Assembly: GCA_902779865.1 (NCBI GenBank)
Contig: CACZDG010000036.1
Location: 1-52,143 of the forward strand
DNA length: 52,143 bases
Reading direction: 5' to 3'
From: an uncultured bacterium
GTDB lineage: Bacteria; Verrucomicrobiota; Kiritimatiellia; RFP12; UBA1067
Shown: piece by piece, positions 35,201-44,211 of the stretch
Numbering within the stretch: the stretch's first letter is position 1
Layout: each line of letters starts with the position of its first letter
Translations under genes and position numbers: made by a program
Notes under the pieces: generated by a model
What the model was told of the DNA's origin: nothing
The model's input: the letters and a program-made list of their open reading frames with translations, nothing else
Databases searched by the model: none

Positions 35201-37276
35201 TTCTCGCCCGAGCACTTCACGTTCGGAAGCGGCACGCAGACCGTCAAGCTCTCTTCCGACTGCGACTGGCGCGCGCTTGGCGATGTCGCGGTTGACAGCG
35301 GCGCGACGATCGACCTCAACGGACACGAGCTGAAGGTCAACGCCATCGCCGGCGACAGCCTGAACGCCAAGGTGACGAGTTCCACCGCCGGTGCGAAGCT
35401 CTCCGTGTACAACGGCACTGTCAACGCCAATAACCTGACGGTCGAGAACGTCACCGTGGCGACCACCCGCGCCGCGACGCCCACATCGCCCACGGCGACG
35501 ACGTTCTACACAGACTCCTATGCCGTGACGCTTGCGTGTACGACGTCGGGCGCGACGATCTACTACACGACGGACGGCAGCGAGCCCACCAAGTCGAGCA
35601 CGGTCTATTCCGCGCCGATCACGATTACCGCCACCACGACCATCAAGGCGATCGCCATTGCCCCCACCACTCTCGAAAGCGCCGTCTATACCGGCACGTT
35701 CACATTTGTCCCAACAGTGGAGACGCCCACGTTCTCCCCTGCGGCGATGACATTCGCCACGGATACGCTGTCCGTCTCGCTCTCCTGCGCGACGGCGGGC
35801 GCAACGATCCGCTACACGACGAACGGAAGCGAGCCGACGGCGAGCAGCGCGCAGTACACAGGCGCGATCACGCTGAACGCGACGACTACAATCAAGGCCA
35901 AGGCGTTCAAGTCGAACTGCGTCGACAGCGCCACGGCATCCGCGACCTTCACCCAGGCCGCCCGTGCGGCGACGCCGACCGCGACCTCTGATGCCGGCTA
36001 CCGCAACACGCTCGTCGATCTTGCGAGCGATGTTCCAGGCGCGGAAATCCACTACACGACGAACGGCACCGTGCCCACGGCGGAAAGCCCGATCTACACG
36101 CCCGGCACGGTGATCAACGTCACGGGGTCGGGCCCCACAACGGTGAAGGCCGTGGTGATTGCGGACGGGTACCGTCCGAGTGAGGTGTTCACCTACGACT
36201 ACTACGTGAAGCAGTTCTTCGGGCCGACCAGTGGGGCGAACCCCGCCGCGTACGAGGACACGCCGCAGAACCGCGCCGACCACTGGATTCTCGAAAACGA
36301 GAGCTACAAGGAGGCGACCGGCCTCTGGTCCAACGCCGTGGAGTACGTCAACGGCAAGGTGACAATCGACGAGCGGAACGAGTTCACGGCCGACAATCCG
36401 TCCGATGCGCGCAACGTCATCATCGAGACGACGGCGACTTTCAACAGCATGGCGGAGGATCATCAGGACTATGACGGCGTGAAGGCGGCTGTGCGCATCG
36501 GCACGAACGCCTGTTTCCAGGTTTACACGACAAATGAAAACGGAACCGTGTGGCTCGACACGACTGCGGAAGGGATCTCGGCTGAGGTCAATCACGACTA
36601 TACTGTCAAGTTTGAACTGGACGTAACGAACAGAACGTACACCGTAGCGGTGAAGAACGGCACAGACTTCAAGCCGCTCGCATCAGGTGGAAACGCCATT
36701 TTCCCGTTCGCGTTCGCGGGCGATACGCCTTACGTGCGGTCGATCGGCTACGTCGGCGAGGGATCGGTCTCGTCTATCTACGGCAGCTACACGAACAAGG
36801 TTGTCGTGTTCGTGACCGATGAGGTCGTGACCGTTTCCGACGGAACCACTACGCTCACCGCCAGCCAGGCCGAATGGCTGAACAAGCGTGGAGACCATGC
36901 GGCCGTTGCGGCGATGGTCAAGACCCTCACATCCGACCAGTTCGCCAGGGCGTACCTCCTCAACGATAACATCATGAACGCCAGCTACAGCGTAGAGGAC
37001 TGGGGCTCGTTTAAGATCACCGATATAGCGGTTGGAGACGACGACATCACCGTGAAGGTGAAGCTCGTGCGCAACTTCGCGGTGATGGACGGTGCGAAGG
37101 CGGCGCCGATCAACGGAACGCTCAAGGTCTACGGCGGCGCGAACGTGTCGGGAATCAACACCCAGATACAGGATTACGAGCTGAACGACAACGACGTGCA
37201 TTTCCGCGACGGGGAAGAGGCGACATTCATCATCGACAAGGGCGCTATCAAGTTCTACAAGGCCGTGATTGAATAG
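32219..37276 (+). CDS. Secreted C10 (streptopain-like) cysteine peptidase, multidomain
   Basis: 1685 residues. Signal peptide (to about 24), an inhibitory prodomain (30-130), then a Gln-rich insert from two copies of the 22-bp repeat (TASVQQQ at about 137-143 and 152-158). The peptidase domain has CGCVATMGSQVMRFWQYP (nucleophile Cys219), AHAIVADGYG (His375) and a FGWSGG loop. It is followed by a carboxypeptidase-regulatory-like fold (about 440-510), a LamG-like domain (about 547-755), a PA14-like domain (about 835-990), three chitobiase C-terminal-type repeats (about 1088-1328) and a C-terminal module (about 1328-1685) shared with the next gene. It is probably a surface-bound or released protease that digests host or dietary glycoproteins. 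The start at 32219 fits the signal peptide. Confidence 0.85.
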   Translation: MRSKTICNAMAALCAALTVVNAAFAVEVSEIEAAEAVKGWTALGEALGLDFSGAETNNVLTYTGVGGTGTYHVVSLNGGGFVVTSGDTAMEPILAYSKEGVWNTNAAENPLMAMLEIDVAAMMAELCSANTNNAAQATASVQQQGGGLRLAGTASVQQQDGKAAKWARLRAAASAKGGLRLQASAPSADLRVDYLVKSKWGQNGHGENYYTPGGAVCGCVATMGSQVMRFWQYPTASITKTAQWYGSCNYSGTKKGWDVDGYDASASATTRTPWNPAFGGTYDWANMPLNGGSSTTQKKAIGKLTRDVGITCFMNYNENNGGASGAPGAVFGHRLCDQFTYANAKITYGWNDSVKAALLGSLDAGLPCPMTVPAHAIVADGYGYDSSGTLFVHFNFGWSGGSDGWYSPPDLSAVNSKFSSFQAVIYNAYPPSKGDPDLTIVSGVIVNGSSRVGGATVTAECRETGKSYTATSASSTGKYALMLPAGLYTITATSGSSSTRVVQRVKSCLTSIAAGAGGISYAGSVENIYGLDLDLATGGAYSVTRELVHRWSFNGNLNDSQGGATATKVGSNVTIADGKAKLTGSGYGSGSLKLGTNLLNTDAATIEIWASQTAARNWARVFDYGADNTHYFCLTWSSGTDIANDRAGTKNTTEVAVDTSMAPYKLGRQFHISATFERQRDGTTFVRWMRRDAATGVLQKSGTMTIPNGIQSISNPVLYLGHSFYTADSDACAEYDEVRIWNGILSDVQLSANANAGPDEIMPPPEITRTMKATWKGGTTAPTAAALANSANWTCLDQNGSTISGALPDANTTVIIPGGNTAFTIPSGYTPNWRKVQFGNDGTTTYWGSKAAGNSGNRAFKDAAMGDYALQGEGSVDNLHNGIIPNPGMNYPSGLLNKQFRYDGWFYVSRAQAGNWGLHGFVDDYMAFMVDDEWAIFGLSCQQAYANIDVKEGWHRFRLIVGDTGGGYGGRILESNHHFVTPLTIKINGAGEYAFSPEHFTFGSGTQTVKLSSDCDWRALGDVAVDSGATIDLNGHELKVNAIAGDSLNAKVTSSTAGAKLSVYNGTVNANNLTVENVTVATTRAATPTSPTATTFYTDSYAVTLACTTSGATIYYTTDGSEPTKSSTVYSAPITITATTTIKAIAIAPTTLESAVYTGTFTFVPTVETPTFSPAAMTFATDTLSVSLSCATAGATIRYTTNGSEPTASSAQYTGAITLNATTTIKAKAFKSNCVDSATASATFTQAARAATPTATSDAGYRNTLVDLASDVPGAEIHYTTNGTVPTAESPIYTPGTVINVTGSGPTTVKAVVIADGYRPSEVFTYDYYVKQFFGPTSGANPAAYEDTPQNRADHWILENESYKEATGLWSNAVEYVNGKVTIDERNEFTADNPSDARNVIIETTATFNSMAEDHQDYDGVKAAVRIGTNACFQVYTTNENGTVWLDTTAEGISAEVNHDYTVKFELDVTNRTYTVAVKNGTDFKPLASGGNAIFPFAFAGDTPYVRSIGYVGEGSVSSIYGSYTNKVVVFVTDEVVTVSDGTTTLTASQAEWLNKRGDHAAVAAMVKTLTSDQFARAYLLNDNIMNASYSVEDWGSFKITDIAVGDDDITVKVKLVRNFAVMDGAKAAPINGTLKVYGGANVSGINTQIQDYELNDNDVHFRDGEEATFIIDKGAIKFYKAVIE
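32630..32696 (+). repeat. Two copies of the 22-bp dispersed repeat (32630-32651, 32675-32696)
   Basis: The copies start 45 bp apart and are both read as ASVQQQ. They flank a Gly/Leu-rich GGGLRLAG stretch between prodomain and peptidase. The paralogous gene has the same pair at 37734-37806, there 51 bp apart. Confidence 0.85.
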
Positions 37277-37285
37277 GGTGGTTAA

Positions 37286-37330
37286 TCTCACGCAGAGGCG
37301 CAGAGAGACAGAGAACGCAGAGAAAAGAAA
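37286..37330 (+). repeat. CGCARAGA-type dispersed repeat between the two peptidase genes
   Basis: CTCACGCAGAGGCGCAGAGA followed by GACAGAGAACGCAGAGAAAA. It belongs to the family at 22889-22927 and 26355-26411. It sits in the 67-bp gap before the ribosome site of the second peptidase. Confidence 0.75.
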
Positions 37331-37343
37331 ACGGAGAAGGAAA

Positions 37344-40300
37344 ATGAAAAAAACGGTAAAAGCAGCTATCGCCATTTCAATGTCGGCTCTCTGGCTCTCA
37401 TTGGCGATGGGCGAGGAGGTTTCGTCCGATGTCGCCAAAGATGCGGCACGGGGGTGGATCAACCTGCGGGAGGCGCTTGGCGAGGAGATAACTGCCGAGC
37501 CGGAGAGCGTGCTGACGTATGACGCGAAGGACGGCAAGGGCAAATACTATGTCGTCAACCTGAAGGGCGGCGGATTCGTGGTCACTTCGGGCGACACGGA
37601 AATCGAGCCGATTCTCGCCTACTCGAAGGACGGCACATGGAATACGAACGCGACTCAGAATCCCCTGATGGTGATGCTCAACATCGACGTGGCAATGATG
37701 GCCGAACAGTGTTCGGCCAATGCGGCCAATACGACAACAAGCGTACAACAGCAAGGTGGGGGGCTGCGGTTGGCGGGCGCAGGGACAACAAGCGTACAAC
37801 AGCAAGACGGCAAGGCCGCCAAGTGGGCTCGGCTGCGCGGGGCGGCAAGCACCAAGGGCGGGGCGAGGCTTCAGGCAGGTTCACGCTCCTCCATCAACGA
37901 CGTGCGCGTGAACACGCTCATGGAGACGAAATGGGGGCAGAGCGGACACGGCGAGAACCAATATACTCCCCGTGGATATGTCTGCGGCTGTGTCGCCACC
38001 GCCGGTGCGCAGATTATGCGCTACTGGAGATATCCCACCGCGTCCATCACAAAAATAAAGGATTATTATGGTACAGTTGACGGCACTGCCAGCTGGACTC
38101 TCAATGATGGCTACCAGACGACTGCCGGTGGCTCCTACACGGCCTGGAATGATGACGTCAAGACGTTTGGCGGCACGTACGACTGGAACAATATGCCGGG
38201 GACTGTATCATCATGGGGCATGTCCACTGCCCAGAAAAAGGCGATCGGCAAGCTGACGCTTGACGTGGGGCGGAGCGTGTACATGGATTATGCAGATGAT
38301 GGCAGTGGTGCGCACTATAGCGCCTTCTACCTTCGCCTCACAGACCAGTTTGGCTATAAGAATTCCGCATTGAAGATTAATCCTTCTGCCGACGAAATCA
38401 AGAAAGGCATCCTCTGCAGTCTCGATTTGAAGAGCCCGTGTGGCGTTTCCGTTCCTGGCCATGCGATTGTCGCAGACGGCTACGGCTACAACAGTGGAAC
38501 GCTCTATGTCCATTTCAATTTTGGATGGACCGGAACCGACAACGCCTGGTACAATCCGCCCGACCTTACGGACGCGGATTCCGATTTTACCTCGATCGAC
38601 ACGATCATCTACAACATCTATCCGCCGAGCGTCTGCTCCGACTCGGGTCGCACCATCGTGAGCGGTCGCCTTCTGAATAGTTCCGGTTCGATTCTCGCCA
38701 ACACGACGGTGATGGCGCGGAACAGGTCGTCCGGCGCAACCTATACCGCAACGACGGACTCCAAGGGCATTTACGCGCTTCTCGTTCCCGCCGCCAGCTA
38801 CACGATTTCGGCGACTAAGGACAACTGCACGGCTTCCACAAACCTCTCGGTCCAGGCATGTTCATCCACGCGCCTCGCGCGAGATGACGGCTCGTCGTAC
38901 TATTCCGGCGGCACCGTCGCGAACGTCCACGGCGTGGAGCTGACGCTCAACCAGCTGCCCGCGCCCACATTCTCGCGCGCGAACACCGTCACCGACACCA
39001 CGATCTTCGACGGGTACGTGAACCTCACGATCTCAAGTTCGGTCTCCGGAGCCACCATCAGCTATACGCTCGACGGCTCCGATCCGACATCCTCCAGCGC
39101 GGCCTATTCAAGCGCCTTGCAGATTTCCTCCACCTGCACCGTCAAGGCCCGCGCGTTCAAGAGCGGATACCTCGAGAGCGAAGTCGCTGAAATCACTTTC
39201 AACAAGCTCTCGCCAACGGGGGATCTTATTCTCAACGGGGGATTCGAGCAGAACACCGTGACGCAGAACTCCGGAGTGTGGTCCTACTCGAACGGCGACG
39301 GATTCTCCTGCAAGTACTGGACCTTCGCGTCCAACGCGGGCCTTGCCGCGCCGAACTGCACATGGGTGGCGAACCATTCCGAGTTTGGGGGCAAGGCGGC
39401 CTTTATCCAGACGAACGGCGCGGGAGCGGAATCCTTCGTGGCGCAGGAGTTCGTCATCGCGAACGCCGCGACCTACGATTTCAAGTTCACGTATGCGGCG
39501 CGCCCGGGATATGTCGGCGTGACGACGCGCGCCCTGCTCATTCGCGGCAGCGTGACGAACGAAATCGCGTCTGTTTCGCCGACGGCCACGTCGCCGTCCG
39601 AATACTCGGGCCAGGTCACCGTCAACGCGGCTGCAACGCACATCCTGCGCTTCGTGCAGACCGGCGTCTCGGGCGACAAGGCGAACATCATCGACAACGT
39701 GACGTTCCAGATGGCGAAGCTGCCCGAGCCCACGTTCTCGCCCGCCGCCATGACGTTTGTCGCCGACAGCCTCGACGTCACGCTCGCGTGCGCGACTGCG
39801 GGCGCGACGATTCGCTATACGCTTGACGGCAGCGAGCCGACGTCTTCCAGCGCGGCGTACTCCGCCCCGATCACGATCACCGGTACGACCACGATCAAGG
39901 CGAAGGCGTTCAAATCGGGCTATGTCGCAAGCGACACGGTGTCCGCGACATACACTATTGCGGAGCAGGCGGCGGTGCCGACGTCCACCTCCACGCCGGG
40001 CTATCGCACGACGTTCGTGGACCTCGCCAGCACGGTTCCCGGCGCAGTCATCCATTACACGGTTGACGGCAGCGACCCGACGGAGCAGAGCGAAGTGTAC
40101 ACCGCCGGCACGGCGATCAACGTGACGAACGCGACTGGCGCAACGACGATCAAGGCGCGCGTGTACGCCGAGGGGTACCGTCCGAGCGAGGTGTTCACCT
40201 ACGACTACTACGTGAAGCAGTTCTTCGGACCGACCAACGGCGTGAACGCGGCTGCCTGGGAGGACACGCCGCAGAACCGCGCCGCTTACTGGATCTTCGA

Positions 40301-41276
40301 GAACGAGGACTACAAGGAGGCGACGGGCCTCTGGTCCAATGCCGTCGAGTACGTCAATCATAAGGTGGCGATTGAAGAGGGGAACGAGTTTGTCGCTGAC
40401 AGTCCTTCCGATGCGCGCAACGTCATCATCGAGACGACGGCTTCGTTCAACAGCGCGGCGGAGGAGGATCAGGAATTCGAGGGCGTGAAGGCGGCTGTGC
40501 GCATCGGCACGAACGCCTGTTTCCAGGTCTACACGACCAATCTGAATGGAAGGGTCTGGCTCGATGCAGAGGGTGTCACGGCGACCGTCGGAAACGACTA
40601 CACCGTCCGGGTCGAAATGGACATGACGAACAGGATGTATTCCGTTTCGGTGAAGCAGGGCGGAAACTACCTGCCGCTGACGGCAGGCGGGAATCCCAAT
40701 TTCCCGTTCGCGTACAACGAAGTCACTCCATGCGTACAGAAAATTGGCTACATCGGCGAGGGATCGGTCTCGTCCATCTACGGTAGCTATACGAACAAGG
40801 TGGTTGTGTTCGTGACCGATGAGGTCGTGACCGTTTCCGACGGCACCGCGACGCTCACTGCAAGCCAGGCGGACTGGCTGAACGCGCGCGGTGACCATGC
40901 GGCCGTTGCGGCGGTTATCAGAACCTTGACGTCTGACCAGTTCGCCAGGGCGTATCTGCTCAACGAGAACATCATGAACGCCAGTTACAGCGTAGATGGT
41001 TGGGGCTCGTTCGAGATCACCGACATTGACGTTGGCGCTTCTGCAGTCACCGTGAAGGTGAAGCTCGTGCGCAACTTCGCTGTGATGGACGGCGCGAAGG
41101 CGGCGCCGATCAACGGAACGCTCAAGGTTTACGGCGGCGCGAACGTGACGGGGATCAACACCCAGATACAGAATTACGAGCTGAACGACAACGACGTTCA
41201 TTTCCGCGACGGGGAAGAGGCGACGTTCATCATCGACAAGGGCGCAATCAAGTTCTACAAGGCAGTGATTGAATAA
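37344..41276 (+). CDS. Secreted C10 cysteine peptidase, paralogue of the preceding gene
   Basis: 1310 residues from ATG 37344, after GGAGAAGG; an earlier ATG at 37269 would translate the dispersed repeat and lacks a signal peptide. Signal peptide (MKKTVKAAIAISMSALWLSL to AMG), prodomain, the twin TSVQQQ insert, then the peptidase with CGCVATAGAQIMRYWRYP (Cys216) and GHAIVADGYG (His373). After it come a carboxypeptidase-regulatory-like fold, a chitobiase-type repeat (about 539-620), a carbohydrate-binding-like domain (about 625-789, LILNGGFEQN...IDNVTF), two more chitobiase-type repeats (to about 949) and the shared C-terminal module. It lacks the LamG and PA14-like domains of its neighbour, so domains have been swapped between a common start and end. 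Confidence 0.85.
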   Translation: MKKTVKAAIAISMSALWLSLAMGEEVSSDVAKDAARGWINLREALGEEITAEPESVLTYDAKDGKGKYYVVNLKGGGFVVTSGDTEIEPILAYSKDGTWNTNATQNPLMVMLNIDVAMMAEQCSANAANTTTSVQQQGGGLRLAGAGTTSVQQQDGKAAKWARLRGAASTKGGARLQAGSRSSINDVRVNTLMETKWGQSGHGENQYTPRGYVCGCVATAGAQIMRYWRYPTASITKIKDYYGTVDGTASWTLNDGYQTTAGGSYTAWNDDVKTFGGTYDWNNMPGTVSSWGMSTAQKKAIGKLTLDVGRSVYMDYADDGSGAHYSAFYLRLTDQFGYKNSALKINPSADEIKKGILCSLDLKSPCGVSVPGHAIVADGYGYNSGTLYVHFNFGWTGTDNAWYNPPDLTDADSDFTSIDTIIYNIYPPSVCSDSGRTIVSGRLLNSSGSILANTTVMARNRSSGATYTATTDSKGIYALLVPAASYTISATKDNCTASTNLSVQACSSTRLARDDGSSYYSGGTVANVHGVELTLNQLPAPTFSRANTVTDTTIFDGYVNLTISSSVSGATISYTLDGSDPTSSSAAYSSALQISSTCTVKARAFKSGYLESEVAEITFNKLSPTGDLILNGGFEQNTVTQNSGVWSYSNGDGFSCKYWTFASNAGLAAPNCTWVANHSEFGGKAAFIQTNGAGAESFVAQEFVIANAATYDFKFTYAARPGYVGVTTRALLIRGSVTNEIASVSPTATSPSEYSGQVTVNAAATHILRFVQTGVSGDKANIIDNVTFQMAKLPEPTFSPAAMTFVADSLDVTLACATAGATIRYTLDGSEPTSSSAAYSAPITITGTTTIKAKAFKSGYVASDTVSATYTIAEQAAVPTSTSTPGYRTTFVDLASTVPGAVIHYTVDGSDPTEQSEVYTAGTAINVTNATGATTIKARVYAEGYRPSEVFTYDYYVKQFFGPTNGVNAAAWEDTPQNRAAYWIFENEDYKEATGLWSNAVEYVNHKVAIEEGNEFVADSPSDARNVIIETTASFNSAAEEDQEFEGVKAAVRIGTNACFQVYTTNLNGRVWLDAEGVTATVGNDYTVRVEMDMTNRMYSVSVKQGGNYLPLTAGGNPNFPFAYNEVTPCVQKIGYIGEGSVSSIYGSYTNKVVVFVTDEVVTVSDGTATLTASQADWLNARGDHAAVAAVIRTLTSDQFARAYLLNENIMNASYSVDGWGSFEITDIDVGASAVTVKVKLVRNFAVMDGAKAAPINGTLKVYGGANVTGINTQIQNYELNDNDVHFRDGEEATFIIDKGAIKFYKAVIE
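37734..37806 (+). repeat. Two copies of the 22-bp dispersed repeat (37734-37755, 37785-37806)
   Basis: Both copies are read as TSVQQQ, as in the paralogue. The spacer differs in length by 6 bp (two codons) from that of the paralogue. Confidence 0.85.
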
Positions 41277-41286
41277 AGGAAAGAAC

Positions 41287-42141
41287 ATGGAAAAACTATC
41301 ATCCACCAGAACGCTTGCAAACGGCGTAAAGATGCCGTGCATCGGGTACGGCACGTGGCAGACGCCGTCCGGGGACGTGGCGTGCGATTCGGTCAAGGCT
41401 GCCATTGAGCTCGGCTACAGGCATGTCGATACCGCGTCAATCTACGAGAACGAGGAAAGCGTAGGCGAGGGCATACGCCTTTCCGGCGTGCGCCGCGACG
41501 AAATCTTCCTTACCACAAAGCAGTGGACGAACGTGCGCGGCTACGAACCGACCATCGCCGCTGCGGAACGCTCGCTCAAGGCGCTCGGCACGGACTACCT
41601 CGATCTCTACCTCATACACTGGCCGGCCGTGGCGAAGGGGACGCCGGACTGGGAGGCGATTAATGCGGAGACGTGGCGTGGTTTCGAAAAGCTGTATCGT
41701 GACGGCAAGGTGCGCGCGATAGGGGTTTCCAACTTCCTCGTGGAGCAGCTTGAATCGCTCAAGCGCAATTCCGACGTCGCGCCGATGGTTGACCAGATCG
41801 AGTTCCACCCCGGCTACGTGCAGAAGGAGACGGTGGATTACTGCCAGGCGAACGGATTGCAGGTGGAGGCATGGAGCCCGCTAGGCTGCGGGCGCGTGCT
41901 CTCCGACGCGCTCGTGACGGAGATCGGCGCGGCGCACGGGAAGTCTGCCGCGCACGTATGCGTCCGTTACGCCATGCAGCACGGCGTCGTGCCGTTGCCG
42001 AAGTCAGTCCACCGCGACCGCATCGCCTCCAACGCGCAGGTGTTCGACTTCGCGCTCACGGACGCGGAAATGGCGTCGCTCGATTCCATGCCCGTGACCG
42101 GCTACAGCGGCTATCATCCCGCAGACGCCCCCGCAGGCTGA
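41287..42141 (+). CDS. Aldo/keto reductase
   Basis: 284 residues, an NADPH-dependent TIM-barrel oxidoreductase of the 2,5-diketo-gluconate reductase type. Catalytic residues are visible: Asp48 and Tyr53 in VDTASIYENE, Lys78 in LTTKQW and His111 in YLIHWP. GVSNF, EFHPGY and the C-terminal PKSVHRDRIASNAQVFDF (cofactor phosphate site) follow. The start at 41287 has AAAGGAAAG just upstream; the gene begins 10 nt after the peptidase. The substrate is unknown, but the neighbours suggest sugar-derived carbonyls. Confidence 0.92.
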   Translation: MEKLSSTRTLANGVKMPCIGYGTWQTPSGDVACDSVKAAIELGYRHVDTASIYENEESVGEGIRLSGVRRDEIFLTTKQWTNVRGYEPTIAAAERSLKALGTDYLDLYLIHWPAVAKGTPDWEAINAETWRGFEKLYRDGKVRAIGVSNFLVEQLESLKRNSDVAPMVDQIEFHPGYVQKETVDYCQANGLQVEAWSPLGCGRVLSDALVTEIGAAHGKSAAHVCVRYAMQHGVVPLPKSVHRDRIASNAQVFDFALTDAEMASLDSMPVTGYSGYHPADAPAG

Positions 42142-42154
42142 AAGGAATCGCAGC

Positions 42155-44143
42155 ATGAAGAATATCGCGAAGTCTTGTTGCTGTGCGCTTGCTGCCATGG
42201 CGGCTCTGTGCGGCGTTGCGGTAGCGACGCCAGTTGATGGCATGATGCCGGTTGAGACGGGGTTCGGCTGGAAGGACGGCTGGGTCGCCGAATGGAAAAG
42301 CGATGTGCCGGGCCTTGATGTGCGCGACACGTCCGCAAGGGTGCGCGACGGCCTCGTGAAGGTCATTCGCCGATGGACGTGGAACGGCAAGGAGCCGCTT
42401 GAGAAGGTGACGTTGTCCGTCAGGTATCGCGTCAAGGGCGATCCGAAGCAGCTCAAGCCGTTCATGCCGGGAATCCTGATGTACGGGAACCCGTCCAACA
42501 AGGGGCGCACCGACGGACGCGTTCCCGTGTTCGCGGGCGAGAAGGGCGAGTTCGCGATCTTCGAGGAGCACCGGCTGCCGATGCCGTTCGCGCTGCTGGA
42601 GAATGCAAACGGCGGCGAGTTCGCTGCGATACATACGCTGCCGTCGCCCATACGCGGCGCGGTGCGCGAAGACCTCTGGTGGAGCGTTGGCGTGGAGGTG
42701 GCGGACGGCGGCACGGACATCGTGATGCTCTCCGGCCCGATCGGCTACAACCGCCGCCGCTCCGTCGCGAAGGCGAGGCAGGGCATGGCGATGAAGTATG
42801 ACGAGACATACGTCACGCTCCGTCCGGGGCAGGTCGTAGAGAAGACCTTCTGGATCCAGACGGGCAAGGCGACGCATGACTCCTTTGGCTTTGAACAGGC
42901 GATGGACGTGTCGCTCGACCTCTTCAAGCCGTACCGCACGGACTGCTACGAGCCGTTCGAGCGCATCTTCCGCGTGAAGCGCGACTATGCGATGACGCGC
43001 TGGATGGACGAACGAGGTGCGTCCGGCTTCAACATGTACGACTGCGGAAACGGCATGACCGACGTTTACGAGCGCACTCACAGGCGGCGCGAGATCGTCC
43101 TTGGCTGGTGCGGCTGCGCGGCGACGTGCGGCTACGCGCTGCCGGTTCTGGACATCGACAAGGGCGACTGGGCGAAGGCGCAGAAGTCGCTCGACTTCAT
43201 CAGCGACACGTTCGGCGCGACGGTACGTTCGTCCGACGGGCTCTTCTGCGTACGTTACAACATGGGCACCGGCAAGACGTCTGAAGGCGATCCCGTTTCG
43301 TGTGGACAGGCCCTCAACTGCGTCGTCAAGGCGATTCGTTTCGCGGAGAAATCCGGCGGCCGGCTCAATCCCGCGAAGTGGCGCACGTTCGCCGAGAAGG
43401 CGCTTGACGCGATTGCGGCGTCCATTTTGAAGCCGGACTGGCAGGAGCCGAAATCGACTAATGCCGGATTCCTCGTTGCGCCGCTCGTCGCGGGATCGGA
43501 GATCTTCGGGAAGAAGGAACAGCTTGCCGCGGCGAAGAAGCTGGCCGCAGTGTTCGAGCGGCGGTACTTCGGCTACGAGGGGGTCTATTGGGGTGGCACG
43601 CTCGACGCGAAGTGCGAGGACAAGGAGGGCGCGTACGCGGCGTTCCAGGGTTACGCTGCGCTTCTGCGGAACGCAGTCGCAGTGAAGGACGCGGCGGCGG
43701 AGCGTAGATACGCCCGCCTCGCACAGCACGCGATGAACATGATGCTCACATACACGATGGTGTGGGACGCGACGTATCCGCCCGGTCGCCTCAGCGACCA
43801 TGCGTTCAAATCGACGGGGTGGACGGTCGTCTCCGCGCAGAACCAGCACCTCGACGCGTTCGGCGTGCTCACGACGCCGGAGATCTGGCGGATGGGAGAA
43901 TACCTCAAGGACGACAGGCTCATGAAACTTGCCGCCGTGATGTACCGTTCGTGCTTCCAGTTGACCGACGCCTCCGGCTCGCTCGGCGAGCAGATACAGC
44001 ACACGAACTTCGGCCAGCGCGGCGACATGAGCGACGTGTACAGGCTGCGCGGTGGGTACGCCGAGCGCTGGACCGTATTCTGGCTCACGGCGCACTTCCT
44101 CAATGCGGCGGCGGAATTCAAGGAGATGGGCGTTTGCCCCTGA
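42155..44143 (+). CDS. Secreted (alpha/alpha) toroid glycan enzyme-like protein, unrecognised family
   Basis: 662 residues with a signal peptide (to about residue 24, AVA/TPV). Residues 30-250 look like a beta-sandwich domain; residues about 270-655 are helical with repeating Gly-rich turns (CGCAATCGYALPVLDID, DPVSCGQALNCVVKAIRF, GVYWGGTLDAKCED, GWTVVSAQNQHLDAFG). The layout recalls glycoside hydrolases and polysaccharide lyases with an (alpha/alpha)6 barrel, such as GH88/GH105/GH127-like proteins, but no family signature is certain. It is 13 nt after the aldo/keto reductase and last in the peptidase run, in keeping with extracellular glycan breakdown. Confidence 0.65.
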   Translation: MKNIAKSCCCALAAMAALCGVAVATPVDGMMPVETGFGWKDGWVAEWKSDVPGLDVRDTSARVRDGLVKVIRRWTWNGKEPLEKVTLSVRYRVKGDPKQLKPFMPGILMYGNPSNKGRTDGRVPVFAGEKGEFAIFEEHRLPMPFALLENANGGEFAAIHTLPSPIRGAVREDLWWSVGVEVADGGTDIVMLSGPIGYNRRRSVAKARQGMAMKYDETYVTLRPGQVVEKTFWIQTGKATHDSFGFEQAMDVSLDLFKPYRTDCYEPFERIFRVKRDYAMTRWMDERGASGFNMYDCGNGMTDVYERTHRRREIVLGWCGCAATCGYALPVLDIDKGDWAKAQKSLDFISDTFGATVRSSDGLFCVRYNMGTGKTSEGDPVSCGQALNCVVKAIRFAEKSGGRLNPAKWRTFAEKALDAIAASILKPDWQEPKSTNAGFLVAPLVAGSEIFGKKEQLAAAKKLAAVFERRYFGYEGVYWGGTLDAKCEDKEGAYAAFQGYAALLRNAVAVKDAAAERRYARLAQHAMNMMLTYTMVWDATYPPGRLSDHAFKSTGWTVVSAQNQHLDAFGVLTTPEIWRMGEYLKDDRLMKLAAVMYRSCFQLTDASGSLGEQIQHTNFGQRGDMSDVYRLRGGYAERWTVFWLTAHFLNAAAEFKEMGVCP

Positions 44144-44173
44144 GGATTTCCCTACCGAAACCGCCGCGAACAT

Positions 44174-44181
44174 GATATACT
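44174..44181 (+). promoter_or_regulatory. Extended -10 promoter of the GNAT/carboxypeptidase unit
   Basis: TATACT (44176-44181) is preceded by TGA (44173-44175). The ATG at 44212 has GAGGA upstream. Confidence 0.55.
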
Positions 44182-44211
44182 ATTCGCACTTCAACCAAAA
44201 CGAGGAACTGA

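Noticed and set aside
34196-36595. 799-codon minus-strand open frame opposite the first C10 peptidase
   Set aside because: Arg/Val/Gly-rich antisense frame over strongly recognisable domains; the GC-rich third positions explain its openness.
39108-41405. 765-codon minus-strand open frame opposite the second C10 peptidase
   Set aside because: Same reason; it mirrors the antisense frame of the paralogue because the sense genes are homologous.
42056-44173. 705-codon minus-strand open frame opposite the toroid-fold protein
   Set aside because: No homology, unlikely composition, spans two plus-strand genes.
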